A stretch of 64,000 bases of DNA from Bdellovibrionales bacterium (GTDB lineage: Bacteria; Bdellovibrionota; Bdellovibrionia; Bdellovibrionales; Bdellovibrionaceae): positions 310,001 through 374,000 of the forward strand of contig JAFEAQ010000004.1 in NCBI GenBank assembly GCA_018266295.1, given 5' to 3'. Positions 1-9,004 of the stretch are shown here, piece after piece. Numbering within the stretch: position 1 is the first letter of the stretch; every line of letters starts with the position of its first letter. Both the position numbers and the translations under genes were made by a program. The notes below the pieces were generated by a model. The model was not told where the DNA came from. It worked only from the letters and a program-made list of their open reading frames with translations, and ran no database searches.

Positions 1-2
1 AT

Positions 3-1079
3 ATTCCGGGTTTTAAGGTTGATAAGCACTCTACCGGCGGGGTCGGCGACAAAACCAGTTTGATCTTAGGACCCGTTGTGGCCGCAGCAGGAATTGCTGT
101 GCCCATGATTTCAGGCCGCGGCCTCGGTCATACCGGTGGAACGCTCGACAAACTTGAAAGCATTCCTGGTTTTAATACTCAGCTTGATTTGCAGACATTT
201 AAAAAAATGATCGCGAAACATCAAATTTGTTTTATCGGTCAGACCAAAGAAATTTGTCCTGCCGATAAGAAAATCTATGCTCTTCGCGATGTGACGGCGA
301 CAATTGAAAGCTTGCCGCTGATTTGCGCAAGTATCATGTCAAAAAAGATCGCCGAAGGTATTGATGGCCTTGTTCTCGACGTCAAATACGGTTCGGGCGC
401 GTTTATGAAGCGTCCGGAAGACGCTGAAGAGCTTGCAAAAAAACTTATGGGCATTGCTCAAGGTTACGGCAAAAAAGTTGTGGCAATGCTTACAAACATG
501 GATCAGCCGCTCGGCCGTTTCGCCGGAAATTCTCTTGAGGTGGAAGAGTGCGTGGAGATCATGCAGGGCAAAGAACATCGCTTTTACCATGATACTCGGG
601 AACTGAGCTTGTGGCTCTCGGCACATATGCTGCACATGTCTGGAAAAGTAAAAACCGCCGATGATGGTTACAAACTTGCGACTGAAATGCTCGTTTCCGG
701 TAAAGCATATAAAAAATTTGAAGAACTGTGCTCGATCCACAGCGGGAACCTATCGGCATTGCCAAAACCAAAATACAAAATCACTATTCCCGCAGAGAAA
801 TCCGGTTTTGTGAGTGCATTTAACACAGAATCTATCGGTGTTGCGGGTATCTTGATTAAAGCCGGCCGTGCAGTGACAACAGATGTGATTGCTCCAACGG
901 CGGGTATTGAGTTCCATGCAAAAGTATCGGATTCTATTCAGGCAGGAGAGCCTATTTACACTCTTCACGGAGATGATTTACAGCTCTTAGAATCTGCAGT
1001 TCCTATGCTCAAATCCTCAGTCACTATCTCCTTGCAAAAACCGGCAAGTCCGAGTTTGATACTTAAAACTCTTGTTTAG
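3..1079 (+). CDS. deoA: Pyrimidine-nucleoside (thymidine) phosphorylase, 5'-truncated by window edge
   Basis: The enzyme splits thymidine or uridine with phosphate to the free base and (deoxy)ribose-1-phosphate in cytosolic nucleoside salvage. The open frame runs in from the window edge, and its first visible residues contain the family signature DKHSTGGVGDKTSL, which binds phosphate and sugar. The middle holds DGLVLDVKYGSGAFMK and the C-terminal part (AGIEFHAKVSDSIQAGEPIYTLHGDD) is the lipoyl-like PYNP C-terminal domain. About 359 residues are visible; full-length family members have about 430-440, so roughly the first 80 lie outside. The TTG at 60 is internal and is not the start. It is 8 nt from a purine nucleoside phosphorylase gene, so the two probably form a salvage operon. 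Substrate preference (thymidine only, or both pyrimidines) cannot be read from the sequence. Confidence 0.93.
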   Translation: MPGFKVDKHSTGGVGDKTSLILGPVVAAAGIAVPMISGRGLGHTGGTLDKLESIPGFNTQLDLQTFKKMIAKHQICFIGQTKEICPADKKIYALRDVTATIESLPLICASIMSKKIAEGIDGLVLDVKYGSGAFMKRPEDAEELAKKLMGIAQGYGKKVVAMLTNMDQPLGRFAGNSLEVEECVEIMQGKEHRFYHDTRELSLWLSAHMLHMSGKVKTADDGYKLATEMLVSGKAYKKFEELCSIHSGNLSALPKPKYKITIPAEKSGFVSAFNTESIGVAGILIKAGRAVTTDVIAPTAGIEFHAKVSDSIQAGEPIYTLHGDDLQLLESAVPMLKSSVTISLQKPASPSLILKTLV

Positions 1080-1087
1080 AGGAAACT

Positions 1088-1903
1088 ATGGTATTTCAAA
1101 AGCTGACTGAAACTGTAAAATACATTCGCTCGATCTCTGCCAGCAAGCCACGTGTCGGAATTACATTGGGCTCCGGCCTAGGTGCTTTCGTTAAAGAGCT
1201 CGAAGTCGAACACACGATTCCTTATCACGAAATTCCTTATTTCATGCCCCCAACGGTTGAAGGCCACCAAGGCAATTTGATCTTTGGTAAAGTCGGCTCT
1301 CAGCAGGTGGTGGTTCTTCAAGGACGCAATCACTACTACGAAGGCCACAATATGGAAACCGTTGTGTTTCCGACAAGAACTCTAGCGCTTTTGGGTATCG
1401 AATCTTTGATTCTTACAAATTCGGCCGGCGGTTTCGGTGAAACAATGCAGGCTGGTGATTTCATGATCATTGAAGACCACATCAATTTGATGGGCACAAA
1501 CCCACTCATGGGCCCAAACATTAAAGAATTGGGTCCTCGTTTCCCGGATATGACGGAAGCGTATGATAAAAAACTGATCGAAAAAATGGAACAAACGTTC
1601 CAAAAGCAAAATATCCGCTATCATAAGGGCATCTACTGCGGCGTAAGTGGTCCTACTTACGAAACGCCGGCAGAAGTTCGCTACTTGAAATTGATTGGCG
1701 GCAAAGCAGTAGGTATGAGCACGGTGCCTGAAGTGATCGCGGCAAATCATCTGGGTTTGCGTGTGGCTGCTTTAAGCTGCATTACGAATTTAGCAGCAGG
1801 CATCTCTCGTCAGAAACTTTCTCACCAAGAAGTGACTGATACTGCAAAGCAAGTTGAGAAGCAATTTACAGGCTTCTTGAAAGAGTTTGTTCAGTCCATC
1901 TAG
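1088..1903 (+). CDS. punA: Purine nucleoside phosphorylase (trimeric PNP type)
   Basis: This 271-residue protein phosphorolyses purine nucleosides (inosine, guanosine or xanthosine) to base and ribose-1-phosphate. Family signatures are visible: GITLGSGLGAF near the N-terminus (phosphate loop), YYEGHNM, the LTNSAGGF segment, and GVSGPTYETPAEV followed by GMSTVPEVIAANH, which forms the purine pocket. The length is normal for the PNP/XapA/PunA family. The start ATG follows GAGGAAACT. It lies 8 nt after the pyrimidine phosphorylase and 12 nt before an unknown gene, so all three are probably co-transcribed. For a predator living on host nucleic acids such salvage makes sense, but that is inference. 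Confidence 0.93.
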   Translation: MVFQKLTETVKYIRSISASKPRVGITLGSGLGAFVKELEVEHTIPYHEIPYFMPPTVEGHQGNLIFGKVGSQQVVVLQGRNHYYEGHNMETVVFPTRTLALLGIESLILTNSAGGFGETMQAGDFMIIEDHINLMGTNPLMGPNIKELGPRFPDMTEAYDKKLIEKMEQTFQKQNIRYHKGIYCGVSGPTYETPAEVRYLKLIGGKAVGMSTVPEVIAANHLGLRVAALSCITNLAAGISRQKLSHQEVTDTAKQVEKQFTGFLKEFVQSI

Positions 1904-1915
1904 AGGTAGGCATCT

Positions 1916-2581
1916 ATGTTGGTTTTAAATGAGAACACATCGAAGCAAGAACAAAGGCTAAGAACCGAGTTCATTGCGCTGGCGATAGGTTTAGCAAAAA
2001 TGCTCAACGAAGCTGGTACAAAAACTCAGGCAGGCTTAGAAGGCTTCCCTCATTTTGACAACCTCGAGCTTCACGACAAAAAAGTCGCTATTGAAAGCCT
2101 GCGTTTTTATCATGATCTTTGCCGCGATCAGGTTGATGAAGGTCAGCCTTTGCGCGACAGCAAGAAATTTACTTGGCGGGCGCTTGTAAAGTTGGGTTTG
2201 AGTCCACAATCTGACTTCTTGGATCGCATTGAAAGCGGCGATATTGTGGAACTTTATAACGAAGAGCAGGTTCAGCTTTTCCGCAACCTCGAGTTTTTCG
2301 ATATTTGTTCTTACACAATTGAAGAGCTTTTCTGTATCCAATGGTGGAGACTTTTCCGCCGTGATGAAGCCGTTTCCAAAAGCATCGTTCAACTCGTCAG
2401 TGATCTTTTTCAAAGGAAGTATCCTAACGGCGTGAGCGGTCCGCTCCCACAACACTTAGTTGTGGAATCTATCTCCCGCGATAAATTCAAGATGGATTTC
2501 TATATGAAATATATTGGCCCCCTTTACAAAAATAAAAAGGTCGGCGCCCTGATTTGTATTGAGCAAGCGGCCCTCGTTTAG
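1916..2581 (+). CDS. Conserved-looking protein of unknown function
   Basis: I do not recognise this 221-residue protein. It has no signal peptide or membrane segment. The first 45 residues are polar and helical, followed by a mixed alpha/beta composition with an aromatic-rich stretch (FFDICSYTIEELFCIQWWRLF) near residue 130. A good ribosome-binding site (GAGGTAGG) precedes the ATG and it sits 12 nt after punA, which supports co-expression with nucleoside salvage. Codon use and composition look like those of its neighbours, so it is a real gene and not a shadow. No function is proposed. Confidence 0.8.
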   Translation: MLVLNENTSKQEQRLRTEFIALAIGLAKMLNEAGTKTQAGLEGFPHFDNLELHDKKVAIESLRFYHDLCRDQVDEGQPLRDSKKFTWRALVKLGLSPQSDFLDRIESGDIVELYNEEQVQLFRNLEFFDICSYTIEELFCIQWWRLFRRDEAVSKSIVQLVSDLFQRKYPNGVSGPLPQHLVVESISRDKFKMDFYMKYIGPLYKNKKVGALICIEQAALV

Positions 2582-2601
2582 AGGCCGCGCCCTAGGTCTA
2601 G

Positions 2602-2626
2602 TTGACCCATTTCAAGACTATATAAT
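2602..2626 (+). promoter_or_regulatory. Possible sigma70-like promoter upstream of the subtilase gene
   Basis: TTGACC at 2602-2607 and a perfect TATAAT at 2621-2626 lie in the 130-bp gap before the subtilase gene. The spacer is only 13 nt, shorter than the usual 16-18, so the -35 match may be accidental. The TATAAT box itself is the stronger evidence. Confidence 0.3.
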
Positions 2627-2711
2627 TTGCAAAACCAGCCGATGAGCTAACCGAGGTACTTCGTTTCGCTTGTCTCACTGATGGGACCAGCAAGGTTCCT
2701 CGGGAGACAAC

Positions 2712-3962
2712 ATGGACGTTGGATTTCGCTCGATCATAGCTCTTACATTTGCCTCTGTTTCTATTTCCGCGTGCAGCCCAAAAACGACGACTTCGGTTTT
2801 TCCAGAGAGTGGCAACTACGCAAGCTCTCGCTGCTCGGGCCAAGCGCTCACTACACGCTACATCGTGCAGTGGGAAGACGGAAAATTCTCGGTTGAAACG
2901 GCCGCGAGTCTCGATCATTTCAAAAAAGATTTCCTCGAACCAAACTTAGATAAAATTCGCAAAGTTGAATACGATCGCATCGTGAAGTTTGAGCGCAGTA
3001 CCGACTCCGGCACTGTAAATACGAATGATCTGAACCCCGACGATTACTGGGGACAGAACATGGTTCAAGCCGGCAGCGTTTGGAGCCAAGGTGTTTACGG
3101 TCAGAACGTGATCATCGGTGTGGTTGATTCTTTCGTCGATACGACGGGCACTCAGATCGCTCCGCGAATTGCTTACAATACCGGCGAAGTTCCGGGCAAC
3201 GGTGTCGACGACGATCGCAACGGCTTCGTTGATGATTACGCCGGCTATAGCTTTATTTCAGATCCCACTCCGGGCGCTGCTGTGAGCGAACACGGAACCC
3301 ACGTTTCAGGTATCATTGCAGCTGATTCGACAAAGGGTTACATGAAGGGCATGGCTCCGCAGGCAAAATTGATTCCTGCGCCGTTCATCGATAGCGCCAA
3401 GGGCGGCTCGATCGGTGACGCGATCTTAGCTCTACAATATGTGAGCTCTCGTGGAGCAAAGATCATCAACGCCAGCTGGGGTGGAGCTCCGTGCATGGAT
3501 TCTCTCCGCAACGCGTTCATTGATCTCAACAACAAAGGGATCCTTGTGGTGGTTGCCGCGGGTAATGACGGGACAGATATTGATTATTCTCCGGACTACC
3601 CTGCCGCTTTCAACATGCCAAACCAGTTGACCGTCGCGGCTTCGACGGCGGCGGACTATATGGCCTCTTGGTCAAATAGCGGTTTTAGTTTGGTTCACTT
3701 GGCGGCTCCGGGCGCAGACATTCTCAGTACTTTGCCGGGAAATCGCCTTGGTTACATGAGCGGAACCTCCATGGCGGCTCCATTTGTTACTGGCGCCGCG
3801 GCTCTCCTCTGGAGTGACCGTCCTCAAGCAACGGCATTACAGATTAAGAGCGCCTTGATGCAATCCGTCGACGTCACTGCGACCCACGAATTTAAAGTTC
3901 AAACGATGGGCCGCATGAACGTCAAAAAAGCCCTCGATACTCTTCGCCAAATGGTTCCTTAG
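2712..3962 (+). CDS. Subtilisin-family (S8) serine protease, predicted lipoprotein
   Basis: This is a 416-residue secreted protease. The N-terminus is a lipoprotein signal with lipobox S-I-S-A-C, predicting a lipidated Cys21. After a propeptide-like region (about 40-110) comes an S8 peptidase domain with the complete triad: Asp139 (GVVDS), His194 (EHGTHVSG) and Ser353 (GTSMAAPF), plus oxyanion Asn285 (AAGND). A GNGVDDDRNGFVDD stretch (162-175) resembles an inserted calcium-binding loop seen in many bacterial subtilases. ATG follows GGGAGACAAC. It is flanked by housekeeping genes and is probably monocistronic. Envelope-anchored or released proteases are common in predatory bacteria; a role in prey digestion is inference only. 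Confidence 0.93.
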   Translation: MDVGFRSIIALTFASVSISACSPKTTTSVFPESGNYASSRCSGQALTTRYIVQWEDGKFSVETAASLDHFKKDFLEPNLDKIRKVEYDRIVKFERSTDSGTVNTNDLNPDDYWGQNMVQAGSVWSQGVYGQNVIIGVVDSFVDTTGTQIAPRIAYNTGEVPGNGVDDDRNGFVDDYAGYSFISDPTPGAAVSEHGTHVSGIIAADSTKGYMKGMAPQAKLIPAPFIDSAKGGSIGDAILALQYVSSRGAKIINASWGGAPCMDSLRNAFIDLNNKGILVVVAAGNDGTDIDYSPDYPAAFNMPNQLTVAASTAADYMASWSNSGFSLVHLAAPGADILSTLPGNRLGYMSGTSMAAPFVTGAAALLWSDRPQATALQIKSALMQSVDVTATHEFKVQTMGRMNVKKALDTLRQMVP

Positions 3963-4029
3963 CGCAGCGCCGTAAGCCATTGCTGCGCGTCCACTATTTC
4001 GAGTGAGATTCAGCCTCGACCCATGGTAA

Positions 4030-4062
4030 AAACCCTCTTTCAAGTTCTTTTGGAAAGGGTTT
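4030..4062 (+). promoter_or_regulatory. Hairpin burying the asnS ribosome-binding site
   Basis: AAACCCT (4030-4036) pairs with AGGGTTT (4056-4062). After a bulged C the stem continues with TTTCAA pairing to TTGGAA (one G-U), leaving a 6-nt loop at 4044-4049. The Shine-Dalgarno GGAAAGGG (4052-4059) of asnS lies inside the 3' arm, so folding should reduce translation. No U-run follows, so it does not look like a terminator. Confidence 0.5.
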
Positions 4063-4065
4063 CTC

Positions 4066-5355
4066 ATGAGGTATTATATCTCTGATCTAAAAGATTATGT
4101 GGGTCAGAAAGTAGAGCTCAAAGGTTGGGTCTACAACACCCGCTCATCTGGTAAAGTTAAGTTTCTTGAACTTCGCGATGGCACAGGCACAGTTCCTTGC
4201 ATCTTCTTCCAAGCTGATTGCGGCGACGCCGCCTATGCGTTGTTTGACCAAATGTCGCAAGAAAGTTCCGTTCGCGTTGTCGGCGTGGTTCGTGAACATC
4301 CTAAGCGCAAAGGTGAATTCGAAATCGGCGTGAGTGAAGCAGAAATTCTCGGCAAAGCTGAGGGTTATCCAATCACTCCGAAAGAGCACGGCACAGACTT
4401 CTTGATGGACAACCGTCACTTGTGGATCCGTTCAAAACGCCAACACGCGATTTTGCGCGTCCGTGCGGAGATTATCGCGGCTATTCGCGATTTCTTTGAC
4501 GGCAAAGGCTTCACTCTGACAGACGCTCCGATCTTTACTCCGGCTGCGTGTGAAGGAACTTCGAATCTTTTCGAAACTCAGTACTTCGACGAAAAAGCTT
4601 ACTTGTCACAATCAGGTCAGCTCTACATGGAAGCAACGGCGCGTGCCTTCGGTAAAGTGTATTGCTTCGGTCCTACTTTCCGCGCAGAGAAATCTAAAAC
4701 TCGTCGTCACTTGATCGAGTTCTGGATGGTTGAGCCGGAAGTGGCATTCAACGACATGTACGACAACATGGAGCTCGCGGAGCAATTCGTTGAGTACATC
4801 GTTCAGCGTGTTTTGAAAAACCGTGCGGACGAGTTGAAGGCGCTTGAGCGCGATACAAGCAAATTATCTCCGATCATCGCTCCATTCCCTAAGCTTCACT
4901 ACAAAGAAGCTGTGGAAATCATCTTGAAAGAAAATCCTGCTTTCGTTGTGGGCGACGACTTCGGCGCACCTGACGAAACCATTATCTCATCAAAATTCGA
5001 CAAACCTGTGTTCGTGCATCACTACCCTGCTGCGGTGAAAGCTTTCTATATGAAAGAAGATCCGAAAGATCCAGGATACGCGATGGGTTCGGACCTTTTG
5101 GCAACAGAGGGTTACGGCGAAATGATCGGTGGCGGTCAGCGTGAAGAGAGCATCGAAACTCTTTTGCGTAAAATCAAAGAACACGGCTTGAAAGAAGCTG
5201 ATTTTGCTTGGTACCTCGATGTCCGTCGCTATGGCTCAGTTCCTAGCAGCGGTTTCGGCTTGGGCCTTGAAAGAACAGTGGCGTGGATCTGTGGTTTGCC
5301 TCACATTCGTGAGACGATTCCATTCCCTCGCTTGTACGGTCGCTCTTATCCTTAA
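4066..5355 (+). CDS. asnS: Asparaginyl-tRNA synthetase
   Basis: A class IIb aminoacyl-tRNA synthetase that charges tRNA-Asn with asparagine. Residues 1-100 form the OB-fold anticodon-binding domain ([26 protein letters not shown]). The catalytic core has motif 2 ([21 protein letters not shown]) and motif 3 ([27 protein letters not shown]). The EPE and HIRE-PFPR forms fit AsnRS better than AspRS. At 429 residues it is slightly short of the usual 430-470. ATG follows GGAAAGGG, which lies in a hairpin. An intact AsnRS means the cell need not depend on GatCAB transamidation for Asn-tRNA. Confidence 0.95.
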   Translation: MRYYISDLKDYVGQKVELKGWVYNTRSSGKVKFLELRDGTGTVPCIFFQADCGDAAYALFDQMSQESSVRVVGVVREHPKRKGEFEIGVSEAEILGKAEGYPITPKEHGTDFLMDNRHLWIRSKRQHAILRVRAEIIAAIRDFFDGKGFTLTDAPIFTPAACEGTSNLFETQYFDEKAYLSQSGQLYMEATARAFGKVYCFGPTFRAEKSKTRRHLIEFWMVEPEVAFNDMYDNMELAEQFVEYIVQRVLKNRADELKALERDTSKLSPIIAPFPKLHYKEAVEIILKENPAFVVGDDFGAPDETIISSKFDKPVFVHHYPAAVKAFYMKEDPKDPGYAMGSDLLATEGYGEMIGGGQREESIETLLRKIKEHGLKEADFAWYLDVRRYGSVPSSGFGLGLERTVAWICGLPHIRETIPFPRLYGRSYP

Positions 5356-5373
5356 ACTCTTATTGGAGAATAC

Positions 5374-6936
5374 ATGGAAGAAACAAATACTCTTCAGCAA
5401 AGACTCGCTGACCTCGACAGAAGAAACGAGCAAGCAATGCAAGGTGGCGGTGCTGCCAAGGTTGCAAAGCACAAACAAGGCGGACGCCTTTCTGCTCGTG
5501 AGCGCTTAGATATCCTTTTGGATCCAGGCAGCTTCGTTGAGATGGATCGTTTCGTTACTCATCGTTGCACGAATTTCGGTATGGATAAAACCGCAGTTCC
5601 TGGCGACGGTATCATCACTGGTTACGGCCGCGTGAATGGTAAGTTGGTTTACGTTTCTAGCCAAGACTTCACTGTCATTGGCGGCTCAATGTCTCGCACT
5701 CAAGCTAACAAAGTCTGCAAAGTGATGGATCTCGCAGCGAAAAACGGTGCGCCTTTTATTTGCTTGAATGACTCCGGCGGCGCTCGTATCCAAGAGGGTA
5801 TCGAAGCTCTCGGTGGTTACGCTGATATCTTTACTCGCAACGTAATGTGCTCTGGCCTCGTTCCGCAAATCACTGCGATCATGGGCCCATGCGCTGGTGG
5901 TGCGGTTTATTCTCCATCTATCACGGACTTCGTTTTCATGGTGAAAAACACGAGCTACATGTTCGTAACTGGTCCTGATGTAATTAAGACTGTAACTCAC
6001 GAAGAAGTAACTAAAGAGGAATTGGGTGGCGCAACCACTCACTCTTCGAAGTCCGGCGTTGCTCACTTTGCGACGAACGATGACAAGCACTGCTTGCTTA
6101 TGATTCGTGAGCTTTTGAGCTTCGTTCCTTCAAACAACTTGGACGATGCTCCGACATTGCCAACCAAAGATCGTCCAGATCGCTTGGTTGAAGCTTTGAA
6201 TACTTTGATTCCAGACAACCCTAAGAAACCTTATGACATGCTCAATATCATCACTGAGTGCGTGGATGAGGGTTACTTCTTGGAAGTTCACAAACACTAC
6301 GCTCAGAATGTGATCGTAGGCTTTGCGCGCTTTAACGGCCGCAGCGTTGGTATCGTTGCGAATCAGCCAAATATCTTGGCTGGTTGCTTGAATATCGAAG
6401 CGTCTCGCAAGGCGGCTCGTTTTATCCGCTTCTGTGACTCTTTCAACATTCCCGTTGTGAGCTTCGTAGACGTTCCGGGCTTCTTGCCTGGTAAAGACCA
6501 AGAATGGAACGGCATTATCACTCATGGTGCGAAGTTGCTTTATGCTTACGCCGAGGCGACAGTTCCAAAAATCACTGTCATCACTCGCAAGGCTTACGGT
6601 GGCGCTTACATCGTTATGGGTTCTAAGCTTCTTCGTTCTGATGTGAATCTCGCCTACCCTTCTGCGGAAATCGCGGTTATGGGTGCTGATGGTGCGGTAA
6701 ACATCATCTTCCGTGAAGAAATTGCGAAGGCAAAAGATCCAGCAGCTGAGCGCGCACGCTTGACGGCTGAATACGAAGCGAAGTTCAGCAATCCATACGT
6801 GTCTGCAGAGCTTGGCTACACGGACGAAGTGATCGAACCTGCGTTGACTCGTAAACGCATCATTGATTCGTTGGAAATGCTTAAAAATAAACGTGACGTT
6901 ATGCCGGCGAAAAAACACGGCAACATTCCTCTGTAG
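5374..6936 (+). CDS. pccB: Acyl-CoA carboxylase carboxyltransferase (beta) subunit, propionyl-CoA carboxylase type
   Basis: This 520-residue protein is the carboxyltransferase of a biotin-dependent acyl-CoA carboxylase; it moves CO2 from carboxybiotin to an acyl-CoA, most likely propionyl-CoA. The N-half crotonase fold contains [17 protein letters not shown] and [11 protein letters not shown]. The C-half contains [33 protein letters not shown] and [13 protein letters not shown], both typical of PccB/MmdA. It is the first gene of a three-gene set with biotin carboxylase (9 nt downstream) and a biotin carrier, so the complex is encoded as separate subunits. A decarboxylase role is less likely because a biotin carboxylase is present. 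Acyl chain preference cannot be fixed by eye. Confidence 0.92.
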   Translation: MEETNTLQQRLADLDRRNEQAMQGGGAAKVAKHKQGGRLSARERLDILLDPGSFVEMDRFVTHRCTNFGMDKTAVPGDGIITGYGRVNGKLVYVSSQDFTVIGGSMSRTQANKVCKVMDLAAKNGAPFICLNDSGGARIQEGIEALGGYADIFTRNVMCSGLVPQITAIMGPCAGGAVYSPSITDFVFMVKNTSYMFVTGPDVIKTVTHEEVTKEELGGATTHSSKSGVAHFATNDDKHCLLMIRELLSFVPSNNLDDAPTLPTKDRPDRLVEALNTLIPDNPKKPYDMLNIITECVDEGYFLEVHKHYAQNVIVGFARFNGRSVGIVANQPNILAGCLNIEASRKAARFIRFCDSFNIPVVSFVDVPGFLPGKDQEWNGIITHGAKLLYAYAEATVPKITVITRKAYGGAYIVMGSKLLRSDVNLAYPSAEIAVMGADGAVNIIFREEIAKAKDPAAERARLTAEYEAKFSNPYVSAELGYTDEVIEPALTRKRIIDSLEMLKNKRDVMPAKKHGNIPL

Positions 6937-6945
6937 GAGTTTGGT

Positions 6946-8451
6946 ATGCAGAAGCCTTTTAATAAGATTCTCATCGCAAACAGAGGGGAAATCGCGATCC
7001 GCATTATCCGTGCGTGCCGCGAGCTAGGAATCACCTCTGTAGCGGTCTTCAGTGATGCAGACCGAGACAGCTTGCACGTCTTCCTGGCGGATGAGGCCTA
7101 TCACATCGGCCCATCCCCTTCGAAAGAAAGCTATTTGAACTATCGTAAAATCTTAGAGGTCGCTAAAACTGCCGGTGCCGACGCTGTCCACCCTGGTTAT
7201 GGCTTCCTCTCTGAGAACACGACTTTCGCTAAGGCCTGCGTCGATGCAGGAATCAACTTCATCGGCCCGACTCCGGAAAACATCGATGCTATGGGAGACA
7301 AAATCTCTTCGAAGCTTCTGATGAAAAAAGCCGGTGTTCCGACAGTTCCTGGTTCTGACGGCGGCGTTGAGACAGTTGAAGAAGCACTCTCGATCGCAGA
7401 AAGAATCGGCCTTCCGATCATCATCAAGGCGACCGCCGGCGGTGGCGGTAAAGGGATGCGCGTAGTTCGTAAGATGGACGAGCTTGAAAGTGCTTACCGC
7501 GCTTGCCGCTCTGAAGGTCAGAACTACTTCGCAAACCCGACTGTTTACATCGAGAAGTTCGTTAACGATCCAAAACACATCGAGATCCAGGTTTTCGGCG
7601 ATAAACACAATAACCATGTTCACTTATTTGAACGTGAGTGCTCTGTTCAACGTCGTAATCAAAAGATCATCGAAGAGTGTCCTTCTCCTTCAGTTCCGAA
7701 CGAAGTTCGCTTGAAAATGGGCGCGGCAGCTGTTCGCGCGGCTAAGCAAATCAACTACGTTGGTGCTGGTACAATCGAGTTCATCTTCGACAATCAGACG
7801 AAAGAATTCTACTTCATGGAGATGAATACACGTCTTCAAGTAGAGCATCCGATCACTGAGATCGTATGTGGTTTCGACTTGGTGAAAGAGCAGATCTTTG
7901 TAGCTGCCGGCCGTCCTCTGAGCTTTAAGCAAGAAGATATCCGCCAGAAGGGTCATGCGATTGAAGCGCGTATCTGTGCGGAAGATCCTATCACATACAA
8001 ACCATCTCCAGGTGTGATTCGTGCCTGCCGTCACCCACAAGGTCCTGGCTTGCGTATCGACTCTTATGCTTATCCTGGTTACGAAGTGCCTATCTTCTAC
8101 GATCCAATGATCGCGAAGGTGATTACTTTTGGTGAGACTCGTGATGAGGCCATCGATCGTATGCAGCGTGCTTTGACTGAGTTTGTATTAACGGGAATTA
8201 AAACCAACATCGTTCTTCACAAGACGATCTTGGATCATCCGAAATTCCGTGATGGTTCTTACACGACTCAGTTTATCGAAAAGAACTTCGAAGTTATCGA
8301 ACCGTTACTCTTTAAAGAGATCGACGATCCGATGTTCTTAATTGCTGCTGCCATTACGGCGTATAACGACCGCAAGTCGAAAGACGTTCGCCAGCTCAAT
8401 ATTACTTCTAACTGGAAGCGTACGGGCCGTAAGCTTCAATTGAGGACTTAA
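6946..8451 (+). CDS. accC: Biotin carboxylase subunit of acyl-CoA carboxylase
   Basis: The 501-residue ATP-grasp enzyme carboxylates carrier-bound biotin using ATP and bicarbonate. Visible are the N-terminal FNKILIANRGEIAIRIIRACRELG, the ATP-binding glycine loop KATAGGGGKGMRVV, EKFVNDPKHIEIQVFGD, the catalytic region FYFMEMNTRLQVEHPITE, and the C-terminal domain with KPSPGVIRACRHPQGPGLRIDS. It starts 9 nt after the carboxyltransferase and ends 2 nt before the biotin carrier gene, implying tight co-translation. A housekeeping AccC for fatty-acid synthesis may exist elsewhere, so this one probably serves the propionyl-CoA-type complex. Confidence 0.93.
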   Translation: MQKPFNKILIANRGEIAIRIIRACRELGITSVAVFSDADRDSLHVFLADEAYHIGPSPSKESYLNYRKILEVAKTAGADAVHPGYGFLSENTTFAKACVDAGINFIGPTPENIDAMGDKISSKLLMKKAGVPTVPGSDGGVETVEEALSIAERIGLPIIIKATAGGGGKGMRVVRKMDELESAYRACRSEGQNYFANPTVYIEKFVNDPKHIEIQVFGDKHNNHVHLFERECSVQRRNQKIIEECPSPSVPNEVRLKMGAAAVRAAKQINYVGAGTIEFIFDNQTKEFYFMEMNTRLQVEHPITEIVCGFDLVKEQIFVAAGRPLSFKQEDIRQKGHAIEARICAEDPITYKPSPGVIRACRHPQGPGLRIDSYAYPGYEVPIFYDPMIAKVITFGETRDEAIDRMQRALTEFVLTGIKTNIVLHKTILDHPKFRDGSYTTQFIEKNFEVIEPLLFKEIDDPMFLIAAAITAYNDRKSKDVRQLNITSNWKRTGRKLQLRT

Positions 8452-8453
8452 TT

Positions 8454-8984
8454 ATGTATTTCGAAGCAGAAATTAAAGGCCGCAAGTACAAAGTCGACGT
8501 CACCGAGCAAAGATCTAGCTGGAAAATTTCCCTTCAAGAAGAGGGTAAAGACTGGAAGCACTACGATATCTCTAAGAACGATTATAAGTTCGCGGAGGAG
8601 TACGTGAGCTTCCTTTTCGAAGGTAAGTCTTATTTGATCGATGTTGTTGGACAAGATACTGAGTACACAGTTTTCGCGCGCAACTCGTTCCGTACTATCA
8701 AAATCTTCAATGATGAAATGCTCTTGCATGAATCACTGAAGAAAGGTGGCGGTTTCGGTGGCGATGAAGAACTCAAGGCCGGTATGCCTGGAAAAATCAT
8801 CGAAATCTTCGCGAAAAAAGGCGATGTCGTGAAAGCGAATAAGCCACTTCTTATTATGGAAGCCATGAAAATGGAAAATGAGATGCGTGCGTCTCGTGAC
8901 GTGAAGATCAAGGAGATCCTCGTTAAACAAGGTGATAGCGTCGAAACAGGTGCTGTTATGATTAAATTCGAGGAGCCTTCTTAA
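8454..8984 (+). CDS. Biotin carboxyl carrier protein of the acyl-CoA carboxylase
   Basis: A 176-residue biotin carrier. The C-terminal about 75 residues form a biotinyl/lipoyl domain with the biotinylation motif EAMKM, so Lys139 is the predicted biotin site. It is preceded by KAGMPGKIIEIFAKKGDVVKANKP and followed by the matching hairpin KQGDSVETG. Residues 1-90 are a beta-rich region that resembles the BT domain joining carrier to carboxyltransferase in propionyl-CoA carboxylases. A Gly-rich linker (KKGGGFGGDEE) connects the two. It is the last gene of the carboxylase set, 2 nt after biotin carboxylase. Confidence 0.9.
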   Translation: MYFEAEIKGRKYKVDVTEQRSSWKISLQEEGKDWKHYDISKNDYKFAEEYVSFLFEGKSYLIDVVGQDTEYTVFARNSFRTIKIFNDEMLLHESLKKGGGFGGDEELKAGMPGKIIEIFAKKGDVVKANKPLLIMEAMKMENEMRASRDVKIKEILVKQGDSVETGAVMIKFEEPS

Positions 8985-9004
8985 ACTTTCCCTAGGAGGT
9001 TTCT

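Noticed and set aside
4030-4062. T-box riboswitch for asnS
   Set aside because: No specifier loop, T-box sequence or terminator is present and the leader is too short; only a simple SD-covering hairpin is supported.
6130-6918. Minus-strand open frame of about 262 codons opposite the carboxyltransferase gene
   Set aside because: It fully overlaps a clear PccB-type gene and shows no domain, no SD and no sensible composition.
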